DNA from: Sphingobacteriales bacterium
GTDB taxonomy: Bacteria > Bacteroidota > Bacteroidia > Chitinophagales > Chitinophagaceae
NCBI GenBank assembly: GCA_016192105.1
Contig: JACPUV010000021.1
Span: 62,001-126,000 of the forward strand
Length of the DNA stretch: 64,000 nucleotides
Direction of reading: 5' to 3'
A program made the translations under genes and the position numbers. The notes under the pieces were generated by a model. It was not told the DNA's origin and made no database searches. It saw only the letters and a list, made by a program, of their open reading frames with translations. Below are positions 16,954-25,179 of the stretch, in pieces (position 1 is the stretch's first letter; the number at the start of each line of letters is the position of its first letter).

Positions 16954-17715
16954 TTGAACATACAGGAATACATATCAAGCGGAATCGTCGAGAGCTATGT
17001 GCTCGGGCTGGCTACTGAAGAAGAAAGCCGGGAGTTTGAGGCATTGTGTGCCCAATACCCCGAACTGCTCCGGGCCAGGACCGATTTTGAACTGGCGCTT
17101 GAAAAACAGGCTTTGTCCGCTGCCGGGGCCCCTCCTGCCTTTGTAAAAGAAAATATACTGAAGGAAATCCGCTCCGGCGGAAAGGTCATTCCACTGGGCA
17201 GCGGGACTGGAAGCAGCTTCAACCGCTGGAAATACGTTGCGGCAGCTTCCATTATTCTACTGGCTGGCAGTATGGCCTGGAATATTTCCATGATCAGCAG
17301 AAATGCGAGCCTGTCGAAAAATTTATACAAGGCCAAAGAAAGTATCATGGACCTGGCCGCAGAAATAGGCCGGCTCCAGCAAAACCCCAATGTGAAAATG
17401 GCGTCCCTGCGCGGCATGGAGATTTCCCCCCAATCCACTGCCACTGTTTATTGGGACACGGCCTCTCACGATGTATATCTCCTGGCCAATAACCTGCCGG
17501 CACCTCCTTCCGACAAACAATACCAGCTCTGGGCCCTGCTTGATGGCAAACCCGTGGACCTGGGCATGATGGATTTTACCGTACACCAGAAAAAGCTGCT
17601 GGTCCGGATGAAGAATGCGGCCAATGCACAGGCTTTTGCCATTACATTGGAAAAAATGGACCGGCCCGATCCTTCCAAACCCGGCGGTGATATGGTGGTC
17701 ATGGGTAAGCTTTGA
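16954..17715 (+). CDS. RskA-like membrane anti-sigma factor
   Basis: Inner-membrane protein of 253 residues expected to hold the preceding sigma factor inactive. Residues 1-75 form the cytoplasmic sigma-binding part (YVLGLATEEESREFEALC). One membrane helix lies at about 93-113, followed by a short coiled segment. The periplasmic C-terminal domain, with YWDTASHDVYLLANNLP and KQYQLWALLDGKPVDLG, is the RskA/anti-sigma-K domain. There is no HxxxCxxC zinc motif. It starts at TTG 16954, and an AAGGAG sequence directly abuts that codon, an unusually short spacing. Coupling to the end of the sigma gene (4-base gap) probably drives translation. Confidence 0.92.
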   Translation: MNIQEYISSGIVESYVLGLATEEESREFEALCAQYPELLRARTDFELALEKQALSAAGAPPAFVKENILKEIRSGGKVIPLGSGTGSSFNRWKYVAAASIILLAGSMAWNISMISRNASLSKNLYKAKESIMDLAAEIGRLQQNPNVKMASLRGMEISPQSTATVYWDTASHDVYLLANNLPAPPSDKQYQLWALLDGKPVDLGMMDFTVHQKKLLVRMKNAANAQAFAITLEKMDRPDPSKPGGDMVVMGKL

Positions 17716-17806
17716 TTTTCTCCCGGCGGCAATCTTTACTACTCTTGTTTACGTAGGTATAAATCATGTACGGCTATAGTCGTTTTGGTTCTATAGTTGG
17801 TTAAAG

Positions 17807-17834
17807 AACAGGGGGCCCTTCCGGGCTCCTTGTT
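17807..17834 (+). terminator. Probable terminator of the sigma/anti-sigma operon
   Basis: AACAGGGGGCCC pairs with GGGCTCCTTGTT over 12 positions (two wobble pairs), with a TTCC loop. The T-tract that follows is poor, so efficiency is uncertain. Confidence 0.55.
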
Positions 17835-17891
17835 TATATTGAAGAAAGCGGATTCCTGCAAATCTTCCCTAATATTGCCGAAATAATACAA

Positions 17892-18275
17892 ATGAAAACC
17901 CGGTTCGCCTTTTTTTTTCCTGGTATCTTTTGGCTGCTGCTTTGTACCCTCCTCCTCACCCTTCCCGGATCCGCTTTCCCGACAGAAGACTGGCTGGATA
18001 AGATCTGGTTTGATAAATGGGTGCATATCGGTCTTTTCGCCCTGCTGGTTATTTGCTGGTGCCGGGGGATTCATCAATCCGTAGCGGATAGAAAAAAGGC
18101 CATCAAAATTTTTGCCTGGATAACAGCCGCCGCTGTTTGTTATGGCATATCCATGGAATTTGTACAGCGGTATTTTGTTGTGAACCGGTCATTTGATACC
18201 GGGGACATCGTGGCGGATGCAGTAGGGGCGCTTGCAGGTTATTTTTTCAGCAGGAGGATATACATAAAAAAATAG
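17892..18275 (+). CDS. VanZ-family membrane protein
   Basis: Integral-membrane protein of 127 residues with about four hydrophobic helices. VanZ-type hallmarks are FDKWVHIGLFALL near residue 40, and YGISMEFVQRYFV followed by FDTGDIVADAVGA near the C-terminus. The family is named after a teicoplanin-resistance accessory protein, but most bacterial members have no known role and this is not evidence of resistance. A near-consensus box, TAATATTG (17870-17877), precedes it. The last codons contain an A-run, and its stop codon forms the base of a hairpin. Confidence 0.92.
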   Translation: MKTRFAFFFPGIFWLLLCTLLLTLPGSAFPTEDWLDKIWFDKWVHIGLFALLVICWCRGIHQSVADRKKAIKIFAWITAAAVCYGISMEFVQRYFVVNRSFDTGDIVADAVGALAGYFFSRRIYIKK

Positions 18276-18296
18276 ACCCCTGTGGAAACAGGGGTC
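18275..18296. other. Perfect hairpin on the VanZ stop codon
   Basis: GACCCCTGT and ACAGGGGTC form a 9-bp stem with a GGAA tetraloop. On the plus strand no T-run follows. On the minus strand TCTATTTTTTTATG follows, so it would terminate minus-strand transcripts. A similar A-run-then-hairpin arrangement follows carB at 58157. Confidence 0.8.
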
Positions 18297-18694
18297 GCAA
18301 CCAAAACTAACTGCTTATGAGAAAATTGACTGCTTTTATAATGAGGTCTGTATTTCTTTTTTTATATAACGCAAATTTACTGCCTATAGTATGATCTTCG
18401 CTGTTAATGAAAGTTTAAAAGAGCCTGTTCAGTAATTCCACTTAGTTATCTTCCGCAACTCACCATTACCTCCTGATAATACGATGCAGATACTGAGCGG
18501 ATTGCATAAGTATCAAAAACGATTGTTAGTTTATCTATTTCGATAACATTTCAAAAACTGACAATCAACTGACAAAGAACGGGCATAGTAACTACCTTCT
18601 TATATACTTATGTAAAATTCGTGCCAAAAACGAGTGCTGCAATAAAAGGTCATTCGCTCCGGAATATGCTTTCCTGAAATGGCTTAGCATTTAA
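18297..18694 (+). other. AT-rich intergenic region with a 25-codon SusC-like start peptide
   Basis: No full gene is present in these 398 bases. At 18317-18394 an ATG opens a 25-codon frame beginning MRKLTAFIMRSVFLFL. This resembles the signal peptides I know from FecI/FecR-controlled SusC-like receptors of Chitinophagaceae, and it sits right behind a strong hairpin. It may be the stump of a deleted receptor gene or a leader peptide. The rest, through 18694, shows no promoter, repeat or frame that I can support. Confidence 0.35.
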
Positions 18695-19294
18695 CTATTT
18701 AGATAAAAAACCTTTTATCATATCCATTAAGCCACCGTCTGCAGCCTGGCCTCCCGGCTGAAAACTATCCCGGGCTTTTTGGGTAAAGCTTCCAATAATG
18801 TCCTGTATGTCAGTCCCTCCCCCCTCATTATCCGCGCTACCCCCGCCGGTAAACTGATGTAAAAGATCCTGTAATTGAGAACCAGCGCCGCCGCCGGTGA
18901 AGGAACCAATCAACCCGTCAAGTGTAAAGCCCGGGTTCTGCGCATTGTTGGTTTCCGTGATCATCCCGTTCAGCACATTAGGAATGAGTTTATTAGCCAC
19001 GTTACTGGCTGAAGCCGGGCTAAGGTTGTACTTACCTACCAGCTTGCTGATAAAATGCCCCAGCATCATGGTTACCATCGGGTTTTTTAGCAGGCTGCCT
19101 GCACCATTGCTCCCTTTAAACAGGTCCAGGATATTCTGAAGGCCGCCGCCGGCCAGTACATTCTGAAAACCGCTGGTAATCGTTTTCGTGGCTTCAGCCA
19201 GCACTTCCTGGTTTTGCTCGTTGGGAATCTCGGGATTTTCCACCACCGTATCCTTTCCGAAATTTTTTACCAGGTCCATTAATTGTTCAAGCAT
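18695..19294 (-). CDS. Gly-rich helical protein of unknown function (DUF937-like features)
   Basis: Protein of 199 residues without a signal peptide. It starts MLEQLMDLVKNFGKD and has a helical middle, PMVTMMLGHFISKLVGKYNL, followed by SPASASNVANKLIPNVL. The second half is rich in Gly, Ser and Gln and contains three repeats of a similar unit (LIGSFTGGG, LLHQFTGGG, IIGSFTQK). The helix-plus-glycine layout recalls YidB/DUF937 proteins, but I cannot confirm membership. It stands alone: upstream is a 130-base gap to prfA on the same strand, downstream a 419-base gap. Expression as a soluble cytoplasmic protein is the simplest reading. Confidence 0.72.
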   Translation of the reverse strand: MLEQLMDLVKNFGKDTVVENPEIPNEQNQEVLAEATKTITSGFQNVLAGGGLQNILDLFKGSNGAGSLLKNPMVTMMLGHFISKLVGKYNLSPASASNVANKLIPNVLNGMITETNNAQNPGFTLDGLIGSFTGGGAGSQLQDLLHQFTGGGSADNEGGGTDIQDIIGSFTQKARDSFQPGGQAADGGLMDMIKGFLSK

Positions 19295-19428
19295 ACTGCA
19301 TGTTTTAAATTAAATAAAGTTTTTCCATAAATGGTTCACCGAAAAATAGCCATTAATACCATTCCGGAGAAATATTAAATAATTGTTACCCGCAAAGAAA
19401 CCGGGCAAACGGCATGCAGTACCGTCCC

Positions 19429-20493
19429 TTAATTTTGTTTGGTGAGTTTTTCCGAATTCTCCGCGAACTGGAGCGCTTCGATCAATTCCTGGATATCGCC
19501 ATTCAATACAGCATCGAGGTTATAAAGAGTAAGTCCGATCCGGTGATCGGTAACACGGCCCTGGGGAAAATTATAAGTCCGGATCTTGGCGCTGCGGTCA
19601 CCTGTGCTTACGAGGCTTTTCCGGTGACGGGCAATTTCGTCTTCCTGTTTCCTCACCTGCTCTTCATACAACCGGGTGCGGAGCATTTGCATGGCTTTCT
19701 CCCGGTTGCCCAGCTGGGAGCGCTCGGTCTGACAGATCACCACGGTACCGGTGGGAATATGGGTCAGCATTACCTTCGTTTCCACTTTATTTACATTCTG
19801 GCCGCCGGCGCCGCCACTCCGGGCTGTTTCCATTTTTACATCGGCCGGGTTCAGTTCAAAATCCACTTCCTCCGCCTCGGGCATCACGGCCACCGTCGCG
19901 GCGGATGTATGCACCCTTCCGGATGCCTCTGTGTCGGGTACCCGCTGCACCCGGTGCACACCGCTTTCAAATTTCAGGGTGCCATAAACATCATCGCCGC
20001 TGACTTCCAATTGAACTTCTTTATAACCACCCACTGTTCCTTCATTCTCACTCAGCACGGCGGTCTTCCAGCCGCGCCGTTCACAATAACGTATATACAT
20101 CCGCAGCAAATTCCCGGCAAAAAGACTGGCTTCATCTCCGCCGGTGCCGGCCCTGATCTCCAGGATGGCATTTTTTTCATCCTGCGGATCCTTCGGGATC
20201 AGCAACTGCCGGATGGATGCTTCGGCCTGCAGTTTCTTTTCCTCCAATGCCGGGGCTTCCAGTTTAGCCAGCTCCCGCATTTCTTCATCGCCGCCTTCCA
20301 GGGCTTCCTTATAAAAATCAATATCCTCCAGGATTTTCCGGTATTCATGATAGGCCTGTACAATTTTCTCCAGGCTGCGGTATTCCTTGCTGGTCTCCGC
20401 AAATTTCTTGTTATTCCCCACGATCTCCGGGTTGGTAAGAGCTACCCCCAACTGATCAAATCTTGCTTTTATGGCTTCCAGTCTGTCCAGCAT
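19429..20493 (-). CDS. prfA: Peptide chain release factor 1
   Basis: Class I release factor of 354 residues. It reads UAA and UAG in the ribosomal A site and triggers peptide release. The GGQ motif is at residues 230-232 within [15 protein letters not shown]. The codon-reading loop is in the context [20 protein letters not shown]. The tripeptide here is PDT, where E. coli RF1 has PAT, so position two differs while Pro and Thr are kept. The N-terminal helical domain and C-terminal [19 protein letters not shown] block are normal. A consensus promoter box and a leader hairpin lie upstream. No hemK/prmC methylase gene is adjacent. Confidence 0.97.
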   Translation of the reverse strand: MLDRLEAIKARFDQLGVALTNPEIVGNNKKFAETSKEYRSLEKIVQAYHEYRKILEDIDFYKEALEGGDEEMRELAKLEAPALEEKKLQAEASIRQLLIPKDPQDEKNAILEIRAGTGGDEASLFAGNLLRMYIRYCERRGWKTAVLSENEGTVGGYKEVQLEVSGDDVYGTLKFESGVHRVQRVPDTEASGRVHTSAATVAVMPEAEEVDFELNPADVKMETARSGGAGGQNVNKVETKVMLTHIPTGTVVICQTERSQLGNREKAMQMLRTRLYEEQVRKQEDEIARHRKSLVSTGDRSAKIRTYNFPQGRVTDHRIGLTLYNLDAVLNGDIQELIEALQFAENSEKLTKQN

Positions 20494-20503
20494 AATAAAT
20501 AAA

Positions 20504-20550
20504 ACTTCCAGGAGAATCTGTCTGCTACCGGCTGGAAGTCGGCAAAGGTA
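20504..20550 (-). promoter_or_regulatory. prfA promoter (TACCTTTG) and leader hairpin
   Basis: The minus-strand box TACCTTTG lies at 20543-20550. In the leader just after it, CTGGAAGT (20532-20539) and ACTTCCAG (20504-20511) form an 8-bp perfect stem with a 20-base loop, ending 11 bases before the prfA ATG. Such a stem could tune translation initiation; this is inference. Confidence 0.6.
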
Positions 20551-20599
20551 ACTGAATAATTTTTTGGGATTTGGATTTTGATTTCGGGAATTTTACGGC

Positions 20600-21775
20600 A
20601 TGCAGTACCAAAAATTCAGGGCAGACCGCCTGTTTGACGGCACCCGGTTCCGGGAAGGGAAAGTGCTGATCACCGATGATAGCGGGAAAGTGGAAGCCAT
20701 TGTTTCTCCCGAGGAAGCCGGCGACGATGTGAAACAACTGGAAGGGATACTCAGTCCCGGGCTGATCAACTGCCATTGCCACCTGGAACTCAGTCACCTG
20801 AAAAATATAATCCCGCCCCATACCGGGCTGATCGATTTCCTTTGTTCCGTGGTCACCAAAAGAGGGTTTGCTCCTGAAGTCATCGAAAAAGAAATCCGCC
20901 GTGCCGAAAAAGAAATGGCGGAGAATGGCATTGTAGCCGTTGGAGATATCGGGAATACGGCTGACACGGCTGCCATAAAAAAGAGTAGCGGGATCCGCTG
21001 GCAGAATTTTGTGGAAGTACTGAGTTTTACCGACGCACAGGCAGCAGAAAACTTCGGCCATTACCGGCAGGTGGCCCGGCAAATGGAACAGGAACTGAGT
21101 ACATCCGCCCTGCCGCACCGGACCTCCCTGGTTCCCCATGCGCCTTACAGCATTTCACCCAATACTTTCCGGCTGATCAATGAAGCGACCGAAGGCCAGG
21201 TCATTTCCATTCACAACCAGGAACACCCGGCGGAAGATGAATTGTACAAAACCGGTACCGGCCCCTACCTGCGGTTCTTCAAAATCTTCGGAATGGATAA
21301 GTCTCCGTTCCCGGTTACCGGGCAAAGCAGTATCCGTTCAGTATTACCTTACTTCAATAAAGGGCAAACCATTCTCCTGGTCCACAATACATTTATGCCG
21401 GAAGAAGATATAATATGGGCCAATGAGTACGCGGCCGCAGGGGGACTGAAACTGTTCTATTGCCTTTGCGTGAACGCCAATCTCTATATTGAAAACAAGG
21501 TTCCTCCTGTCGATCTTTTGATCAAACATAACTGCGCGGTGGTCCTGGGCACCGATAGTTACAGCAGCAACTGGCAATTGAGCATTGCCGGCGAAATGGA
21601 GACAATCCGCCGTCATTTCCCCCATCTGACGGAGGAAACCATTTTTCAATGGGCCACCCACAATGGGGCAAAAGCGCTGGGATGGAGCGATGAACTGGGC
21701 AGTTTTGAGAAAGGAAAGAAACCGGGGCTCTGCCTGATCAAAGAAAGTCCATATTCATCTACGCTGATTAAATAA
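20600..21775 (+). CDS. Amidohydrolase of the ATZ/TRZ (deaminase-like) group
   Basis: Metal-dependent hydrolase of 391 residues. TIM-barrel ligands visible are HCH (59-61, in LINCHCHLELSH), His180 in VPHAPYSIS, His205/Glu208 in SIHNQEH, His262 in LLVHNT and Asp319 in LGTDSYSSN. The HAPYS and HNQE motifs place it with the purine and aminofutalosine deaminases rather than with dihydroorotases. In bacteria with the futalosine menaquinone route a related enzyme deaminates aminodeoxyfutalosine. That role is only a possibility here, as no mqn gene is in the window. It starts divergently from prfA. The final residues after CLIKES are poorly conserved in the family. Confidence 0.88.
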   Translation: MQYQKFRADRLFDGTRFREGKVLITDDSGKVEAIVSPEEAGDDVKQLEGILSPGLINCHCHLELSHLKNIIPPHTGLIDFLCSVVTKRGFAPEVIEKEIRRAEKEMAENGIVAVGDIGNTADTAAIKKSSGIRWQNFVEVLSFTDAQAAENFGHYRQVARQMEQELSTSALPHRTSLVPHAPYSISPNTFRLINEATEGQVISIHNQEHPAEDELYKTGTGPYLRFFKIFGMDKSPFPVTGQSSIRSVLPYFNKGQTILLVHNTFMPEEDIIWANEYAAAGGLKLFYCLCVNANLYIENKVPPVDLLIKHNCAVVLGTDSYSSNWQLSIAGEMETIRRHFPHLTEETIFQWATHNGAKALGWSDELGSFEKGKKPGLCLIKESPYSSTLIK

Positions 21776-21830
21776 AATACGAACCTACCAACCCTGATAT
21801 TATAAGACAGTGCATACCCTTTATCTCCAA

Positions 21831-22019
21831 CTACTGGTTCCCGCCCTGTATGGCACTGAACAGATAAATGGCCATACTCCGGTCTTTTGAATTAAAAAGA
21901 TCTGCCCAATAAGGCTTGCGGCAGTGCAGGAGCAAGTAAACTGCGTAAACTTTCAACCATGAAAGGTATGACTGAATAGGCCTGTCGTATTTTCCAAGCA
22001 GGTCACGAATAACCGCCAT
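21831..22019 (-). CDS. Possible small protein downstream of recO
   Basis: A 62-codon frame starts 47 bases after the recO stop on the same strand. Its peptide (MAVIRDLLGKYDRPIQSY, then LSWLKVYAVYLLLHCRKPYW) is protein-like, with a hydrophobic helix. The frame stays open for a further 22 codons upstream, into the recO end, without a good start. No ribosome-binding site or known family was recognised. It could be a real small gene at the end of the porZ-recO operon, a fragment, or chance. Confidence 0.3.
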   Translation of the reverse strand: MAVIRDLLGKYDRPIQSYLSWLKVYAVYLLLHCRKPYWADLFNSKDRSMAIYLFSAIQGGNQ

Positions 22020-22066
22020 TTGATCCAGGAACTTACTGGTTAAATAAAGACCGGGCCCATCTTGGC

Positions 22067-22813
22067 TTATCTCATTATTTCCCTAAGCACCGGCAAACTT
22101 TTTAAAGCCCCGAAACCCTGTATGTGTAACATATAATACGTTTCAAATTGCTGTAACAACCCTCTTCTGAAATTATGATCAAGTTTGATGTCTTCCAGTT
22201 CTCCCGGCTGCATGACTTTCAGTAATTGGGAGGTGATGGCGGCCTGCTGCCCCTCCAGGAAACAGGGATGCCCCGGTTGCCGGCTGGTGAAACAACCTTC
22301 TTTCAGATCCAGGTAGGAGTTAGCGGAGCTGTAGTTATCTGTCAGCCTGAACCCGAAATGCACCGGCAGGTGCAGGGCAAAGAATAAGGAAAGATTGGCC
22401 ATTACCGTACTCCGGCTTTCATCCAGGTGCATCATGCAATCTTCGGTGAACTGAAAAAGATCCGGGTTGCTTTCCGGTTGCTTCAGGCACATGGTCAGCA
22501 GTTCCACCATAAAAAGAGCCACGGCATTCTTTGGCACATCTGAGAAAATATGCTGATAGATAACCGCCCATTTGAATTCCTTTATCCGGTTGAGTTGTTT
22601 CAGTTCATTGTGATATACCACAAGATCCAGCAGGGCGGAGGGCTGAAAGAGGCTGGCCTTCCCGCTTCCCTTTTTGGTGGAGGTTCTCACGCCGTTCACC
22701 AGGTAAGACTGCACCCCGAACAATTCAGTGAAAATGGTTACCACCAGGCTGGTTTCGCCGTATTTCACGGTTCGTAAAACAAGGCCCTTTGTTTTATAAA
22801 GTTTATCCGGCAT
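22067..22813 (-). CDS. recO: DNA repair protein RecO
   Basis: Recombination mediator of 248 residues that helps RecR load RecA onto SSB-coated single-stranded DNA in the RecFOR pathway. The N-terminal OB-fold is seen in YKTKGLVLRTVKYGETSLVV and TELFGVQSYLVNGVR. The helical C-terminal domain follows. The four-cysteine zinc site of some RecO proteins is not evident. Its ATG overlaps the porZ stop as TGATG, so translation is coupled to porZ. A possible small frame follows it. Confidence 0.95.
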   Translation of the reverse strand: MPDKLYKTKGLVLRTVKYGETSLVVTIFTELFGVQSYLVNGVRTSTKKGSGKASLFQPSALLDLVVYHNELKQLNRIKEFKWAVIYQHIFSDVPKNAVALFMVELLTMCLKQPESNPDLFQFTEDCMMHLDESRSTVMANLSLFFALHLPVHFGFRLTDNYSSANSYLDLKEGCFTSRQPGHPCFLEGQQAAITSQLLKVMQPGELEDIKLDHNFRRGLLQQFETYYMLHIQGFGALKSLPVLREIMR

Positions 22814-25098
22814 CAGTTGGCAATAAAGAAAATTTTGGTGGCGGTTTTTTCCTTTCCTCCTTCCTCACTCACCAGCACGAGGTAAGCGCCGCTGACTATT
22901 TTTTGCCCCCGGTAATTTTTGCCATCCCAGACAGCCTGTCCGCCCAGCGCCCTTGTCTGGTAAACCAGCCGGCCATCCAGTTCTGTAATTTTTACAAGGG
23001 CATTGTTTACCAGGCCGCGGATCGCGATGGTCCCTGCAAAGCCGGGTGGCACCGGGTTGGGGAAAACCAGCACGTTTTCATTTATTTCGCCCCCTTCCGT
23101 TGCGGTACCCCGGAACGAACAGATCCCTTTTAAGGTGGCAAAATACACTTCCCCGGTTTTCCCGTCAACGGCGATCTTCCTTACATCGTTGCTTAATAAA
23201 GGGCTGTTGGCCTCATTGAATTGGGCAATGACTTTCTCACCGCCTGCATTCACCAGGAATACACCGTTTTTAGTAGCCACCCATTTCCGGTCGGCCCCAT
23301 CCACGGCAATGCTCCGCACTTCTTCCCCCTTGAACAGGTATCCGGCAAAATTCCCCTGCGGAACAACCGGCCAAACGGCATCACATCCCGTGGCAGCAAA
23401 AGCCTGGTCCGGGCACTGGATCACGCCGATCCCGTCCGAACTGCCCACCCAGATAAAGCCGCTCTTATCTTTTGCAATACACAATATATCGTTGGAAGGC
23501 AGGTTGCCGTTCCCGTTTCCGGTGCCAACCATTTTCCAGCGATCATCCCCCGTGTTTTCAATTGCCGTTCCATGATCAAAACAGATCAGCCCGTTACCCA
23601 GGGGAGAAACAATCCATTTATAGTTATTATCATCCACCAGGATCTGCGAAACGGCTTTTTCAAACAACGCAAAGGGCAATGAAAACCGAACCCAGTTCCC
23701 GTCGGCCTTCCGCACCCGCAGCGGTTCCGCAGCCCCGAAATTGGAGATCCACAAATTATTATCCCTGTCGAATGCCAGTCCGGCCACGCGGTAACTGGAC
23801 GGATCTCCTTCGGTATTGCCCAGGTAGCCCTGCTTAAAAATTTCAAAGGAAGGTCCTTTCCCGATATGCAATAACCCGCCGCCAAAAGAACCGGCCCAGG
23901 CTGTTTCATCCCGTTTATCGACAGCCAGTGAAATGAAATCCAGCAGGGAATCCATTTCCGGGTACTGGTACCTGTTAATATTATTCCAGTGACCCTCTGT
24001 AAAGACAAAGATCCCGTCCCCGTTATATTGGTAATTCCAGGCATCATTCACCGAGCCGGCTGCTCCGTAAAAAATATGGTTATCCACTGTTATTTCTCCA
24101 CCGGCAATGGCTTGCGGGGAATTGGGGCTGTAATTCGTATATGCATTACCGTTACTAAAACGGGACAATCCCGCATACTGGTCGGCCACCCAGGGCTCAC
24201 TGTTCAGCAATAATGCCTTTCGCGGAAATGAAACGGCGCCGGTCTGTTCCATTGTTCTGCTGACCGAACCATCTGTCCCCAGGATCAGCACCCGGCTGAT
24301 CCCGTTGCTTTGCCGCTCCGCCAGCAGGATCTTGTTTCCGCTGAGGTGGCTGTTTACATTGGGCCATCCATCCCCGTAAAACAAGGTCCAGGCAACTCCG
24401 TTTTGTATAAACAGGGAATCATTCTTTTCCATGATTATACGGCCCTCCAGGCTGATGATATTTTTACAGCCCGCTGTACCGTTGATGGCCTGCCAGTAGT
24501 GGTGATCGGCCAGGTTGGGCGCATTGGAGGCCGCTTTCTTCAGTCCCTCTTCCGTTGCCGCATAAAAAAAACTGCCGTCACTGGTAACCGCATTTACTTT
24601 TACCGGGTTCCCCCCATTCCCGATCAGCCAGGTATCTTTTATTTCGTAGCGGTCCGCATCCACTACGATTACGCCCAGCCCGGTGGACAGGTAGAACGCA
24701 TTACCACGCGGGTAGATATGGTACACAGTCTTATCCCCGCTGCTATTGTCGCGTTTGATATCGGGGATATTGATAATATCATTCCGGTAAAATATATCCA
24801 GGTTGCTGTTTTGGTAGGCCACCAGCAGTTTGAGACCGGCTTCATCCGCTGCAATCGAGCTGATCCCTGTTTCGCTGAGCCCGGTAACCCTGCTGTACCT
24901 TTCTATACTATTATCCCCCGGTTCTACGGAGAAAAGGCTGTAGGGAGTGGCACAATAGACTTTGCCGGCAACGGTCGCCAGGTCAATGGCGCTGTTATAG
25001 GGCAGGTGTTCCCTCCATTGACCTACAGGGGCCAGGTGATCCTGTGCCGCCGCCATATGGCAGGCAATAAACAAGGAAAAGGACAGGAGGGTTTTCAT
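22813..25098 (-). CDS. porZ: Type IX secretion system protein PorZ
   Basis: Exported protein of 761 residues. PorZ works with PorU, PorV and PorQ at the cell surface to attach type IX cargo to anionic lipopolysaccharide. After a signal peptide comes the family opening GQWREHLPYNSAIDLATV and a series of beta-propeller repeats (for example ISSIAADEAGLKLLVAYQN and WVATKNGVFLVNAGG). The last 85 residues, from VFPNPVPPGFAGTIAI to the end, form a beta-sandwich sorting domain like those of type IX cargo. This indicates that the strain has a type IX system, although no other por gene is here. A perfect promoter box ends four bases before the ATG. It is followed directly by recO. Confidence 0.92.
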   Translation of the reverse strand: MKTLLSFSLFIACHMAAAQDHLAPVGQWREHLPYNSAIDLATVAGKVYCATPYSLFSVEPGDNSIERYSRVTGLSETGISSIAADEAGLKLLVAYQNSNLDIFYRNDIINIPDIKRDNSSGDKTVYHIYPRGNAFYLSTGLGVIVVDADRYEIKDTWLIGNGGNPVKVNAVTSDGSFFYAATEEGLKKAASNAPNLADHHYWQAINGTAGCKNIISLEGRIIMEKNDSLFIQNGVAWTLFYGDGWPNVNSHLSGNKILLAERQSNGISRVLILGTDGSVSRTMEQTGAVSFPRKALLLNSEPWVADQYAGLSRFSNGNAYTNYSPNSPQAIAGGEITVDNHIFYGAAGSVNDAWNYQYNGDGIFVFTEGHWNNINRYQYPEMDSLLDFISLAVDKRDETAWAGSFGGGLLHIGKGPSFEIFKQGYLGNTEGDPSSYRVAGLAFDRDNNLWISNFGAAEPLRVRKADGNWVRFSLPFALFEKAVSQILVDDNNYKWIVSPLGNGLICFDHGTAIENTGDDRWKMVGTGNGNGNLPSNDILCIAKDKSGFIWVGSSDGIGVIQCPDQAFAATGCDAVWPVVPQGNFAGYLFKGEEVRSIAVDGADRKWVATKNGVFLVNAGGEKVIAQFNEANSPLLSNDVRKIAVDGKTGEVYFATLKGICSFRGTATEGGEINENVLVFPNPVPPGFAGTIAIRGLVNNALVKITELDGRLVYQTRALGGQAVWDGKNYRGQKIVSGAYLVLVSEEGGKEKTATKIFFIAN

Positions 25099-25102
25099 GC
25101 CT

Positions 25103-25110
25103 CAAAAGTA
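25103..25110 (-). promoter_or_regulatory. Bacteroidota -7 box (TACTTTTG) touching the porZ start
   Basis: Perfect TAnnTTTG on the minus strand. Only AGGC separates it from the porZ ATG, which implies a leaderless or near-leaderless transcript, as for the gene at 12189. Confidence 0.72.
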
Positions 25111-25179
25111 TCACAATCGGTCATGTTCCTATTGGGGTTTTTTGCCTTTCTTTGCAGCCTCACAATTCCTGATTTCCTT

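Noticed and set aside
17892..18275. VanZ as an antibiotic-resistance gene
   Set aside because: No vanA/vanH/vanX-type genes are nearby, and the VanZ fold is widespread in bacteria without resistance.
24310..25179. 290-codon N-terminal extension of the RND transporter
   Set aside because: It is antisense to porZ and has no homology signature; the transporter starts with its first membrane helix at 25180.
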